8,619 bases of DNA, taken from contig DAOWMW010000048.1 of the NCBI GenBank assembly GCA_030642865.1, forward strand, positions 1 to 8,619, written 5' to 3'. Positions 7,384 through 8,619 of this stretch are shown in pieces (positions within the stretch are counted from its first letter, which is position 1; each line of letters begins with the position of its first letter). Source of the DNA: Desulfobacteraceae bacterium. GTDB taxonomy: Bacteria > Desulfobacterota > Desulfobacteria > Desulfobacterales > BuS5. The notes under the pieces are model-generated. The model was not told the origin of the DNA. It did no database searches and saw only the letters and a program-made list of their open reading frames with translations. A program made the position numbers and the translations under genes.

Positions 7384-8619
7384 AAAGCAGTTTACAGTAT
7401 GCGAAACTTTAAATCCAATAACCGAGTAATCCTGCCCAATTGTAAAGTAATGATTTAAAAAATGATCATCAATATGAATGGAATTCTCCGGGTGAAGTCT
7501 TAAAGTTTCTATATTTACAAATCCCCGCGCTTCTATTAAATAAGCCAGTGTATGTGGAGGTATCGGGTTTATATGGGAGGGGTCTGTGTAAAAATTACAC
7601 GCACCAACCATTAAATTTTCAGGATTTGGCGTTTCAAAAATAACAATTCCACCTGGTTTTAACACTCTTAGGGATTCATCAAACAAAGCAATCATTCTTT
7701 TAAAGGGCAAATGCTCTACAATATGAAAACCCGTGACAACTGAAAGAGTATTGGCTTTTAAGTTTCGCAGATACTCTGTCACATCTGATTCCACAACATC
7801 CAGAGCAGCCTCCCGGCATTTATCAAGCATAACACGGTTCAAATCCAGACCTGTGGCGGTAATATTATTATCTTTAAGCAGCTCAAGCCACTCACCGCGA
7901 CCGCAGCCCACATCCAGCAGTGCCCCGTTGTTCGTACTTTCAAGAGCCTTTTGCACATAAGGAAGATAAACTTTTACCCGCTCTTTGATATCACCTTCCG
8001 TGCCCCTGAAGCTGTCTTCAAAACCTGCATACATTGCATCAAAAATATGATCTTCTTCTTTAACCATATTTTCCAGTTGCTCATTTGAAATTGGCTCAGG
8101 AAGTCTTTTCCGGGCTTCTTCCAGGAGAAGCTGAACCCTGCGCTGGGTATCCAGGAGAATTATTTTGTGATCTTTTATCTGTTTTGACAACTCTGCAAGC
8201 TCTGCTTTTTTCTCATTTTCCCATGCAGTCCTGTCCTGAGTGATCTCGTTTTTCAGATTTTCAATAGAATCTTTTAATTCAAAAACATGGGAGAGCGTTT
8301 TTTTTGTCTTCTCTCTTATCAAACGATTTTGTGCGATTGATTCATTTTCGATTCTTCGTATATTTTTTAAAATAGTGGGAATGTTTAACACACCTGTAAC
8401 AACTCTTAAGCCCCATCCCAGCACGGGTATTTTAAAAAAAGTCCGAAGCATAAAGGCAAATAAAAGACCTTTTACCAAAACTTTTTTCCGGCCCCCTTCA
8501 CCAGAATACCTGAGCCTGCCCAGGATATCAACTTTTGTGAGTTCACCATTCTGCAGTTTCTCAAGATAGATCTTTTCCCCTTTGGGATCGGGCTTTCTGT
8601 GAAGTATTGAAGAATAAGC
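7378..8619 (-). CDS. DUF4214 + coiled-coil + class I SAM-dependent methyltransferase (5' end outside the window)
   Basis: The frame is open from the right edge (base 8619) to TAG at 7380-7378, at least 413 codons; numbering here starts at the edge. Residues 1-41 (SSILHRKPDPKGEKIYLEKL, then NGELTKVDILGRLRYSGEG) are most of a DUF4214 module, so the apparent TTG start at 8478 is not the real one. A hydrophobic segment follows (about 49-78, KGLLFAFMLRTFFKIPVLGW), then a long coiled coil (about 87-172). DAMYAGFEDSFRG (194-206) is a conserved lead-in of this methyltransferase type, followed by motif I LLDVGCGRG (234-242) with the acidic TGLDLN at the next strand, FHIVEHLPF (288-296) and VLKPGG (309-314). 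This is a complete Rossmann SAM-binding core. It probably O-methylates a sugar or caps a polysaccharide chain; the combination of methyltransferase and coiled coil recalls WbdD of E. coli O9a, but the domain order differs and no kinase domain is visible. Transcribed toward the glycosyltransferases, it overlaps their last gene tail to tail. Confidence 0.9.
   Translation of the reverse strand, partial: AYSSILHRKPDPKGEKIYLEKLQNGELTKVDILGRLRYSGEGGRKKVLVKGLLFAFMLRTFFKIPVLGWGLRVVTGVLNIPTILKNIRRIENESIAQNRLIREKTKKTLSHVFELKDSIENLKNEITQDRTAWENEKKAELAELSKQIKDHKIILLDTQRRVQLLLEEARKRLPEPISNEQLENMVKEEDHIFDAMYAGFEDSFRGTEGDIKERVKVYLPYVQKALESTNNGALLDVGCGRGEWLELLKDNNITATGLDLNRVMLDKCREAALDVVESDVTEYLRNLKANTLSVVTGFHIVEHLPFKRMIALFDESLRVLKPGGIVIFETPNPENLMVGACNFYTDPSHINPIPPHTLAYLIEARGFVNIETLRLHPENSIHIDDHFLNHYFTIGQDYSVIGFKVSHTVNCFL

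Noticed and set aside
7374..7394. Hairpin TAAACT/AGTTTA as a bidirectional terminator between the convergent genes
   Set aside because: The stem is only 6 bp, mostly AT, with no T-tract on either side, and it lies within both coding ends.
7733..8569. Open frames on the + strand opposite the methyltransferase gene
   Set aside because: They are Ser/Arg/Phe-rich antisense shadows of a gene with clear SAM-binding motifs and have no family resemblance of their own.

Overview
The window is an AT-rich piece of a bacterial surface-polysaccharide (O-antigen, capsule or exopolysaccharide type) locus. It holds two large multidomain glycosyltransferase genes, a small gene carrying a DUF4214-like domain, a methyltransferase gene that runs off the right edge, and the probable tail of another gene at the left edge. 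The low GC, the very large fused GT-B enzymes, the reuse of DUF4214-type modules and the intergenic 7-nt repeats suggest a Gram-negative environmental bacterium. My best guess is a Desulfobacterota (deltaproteobacterial) lineage, but this is inference; no taxonomic marker is present.

Layout on the + strand: (1) 1-153, an open frame entering from the left whose end has been altered by a 20-nt tandem duplication and by heptanucleotide repeats; (2) 154-229, AT-rich, with only a weak promoter-like hexamer; (3) 230-727, a 165-aa protein with a C-terminal DUF4214-like module, flanked by inverted copies of the heptanucleotide repeat; (4) 728-832, repeat-rich spacer with a GC-rich hairpin; (5) 833-3931, a 1032-aa protein combining a GT4-type glycosyltransferase, a second putative transferase domain with an Asp-Asp-Asp motif, a beta-rich segment, a DUF4214-like module and a coiled coil; (6) 3982-7383, an 1133-aa protein made of three consecutive GT-B domains, the third with degenerate catalytic-site motifs. 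On the - strand, 8619-7378 encodes a DUF4214 + coiled-coil + class I SAM methyltransferase fusion, whose stop codon overlaps the end of the triple glycosyltransferase tail to tail by 6 bp.

Inferred teamwork: the two + strand giants offer up to five transferase domains that could build an oligosaccharide repeat from nucleotide sugars at the cytoplasmic face of the membrane, and the methyltransferase could O-methylate a sugar or cap the chain. The same small helical module (DUF4214-like) occurs in three genes with different chemistry, and two of the enzymes also carry coiled coils. This suggests that these modules recruit or organise the enzymes rather than catalyse. No tRNA, rRNA, CRISPR array, transposase or clear Rho-independent terminator was found.
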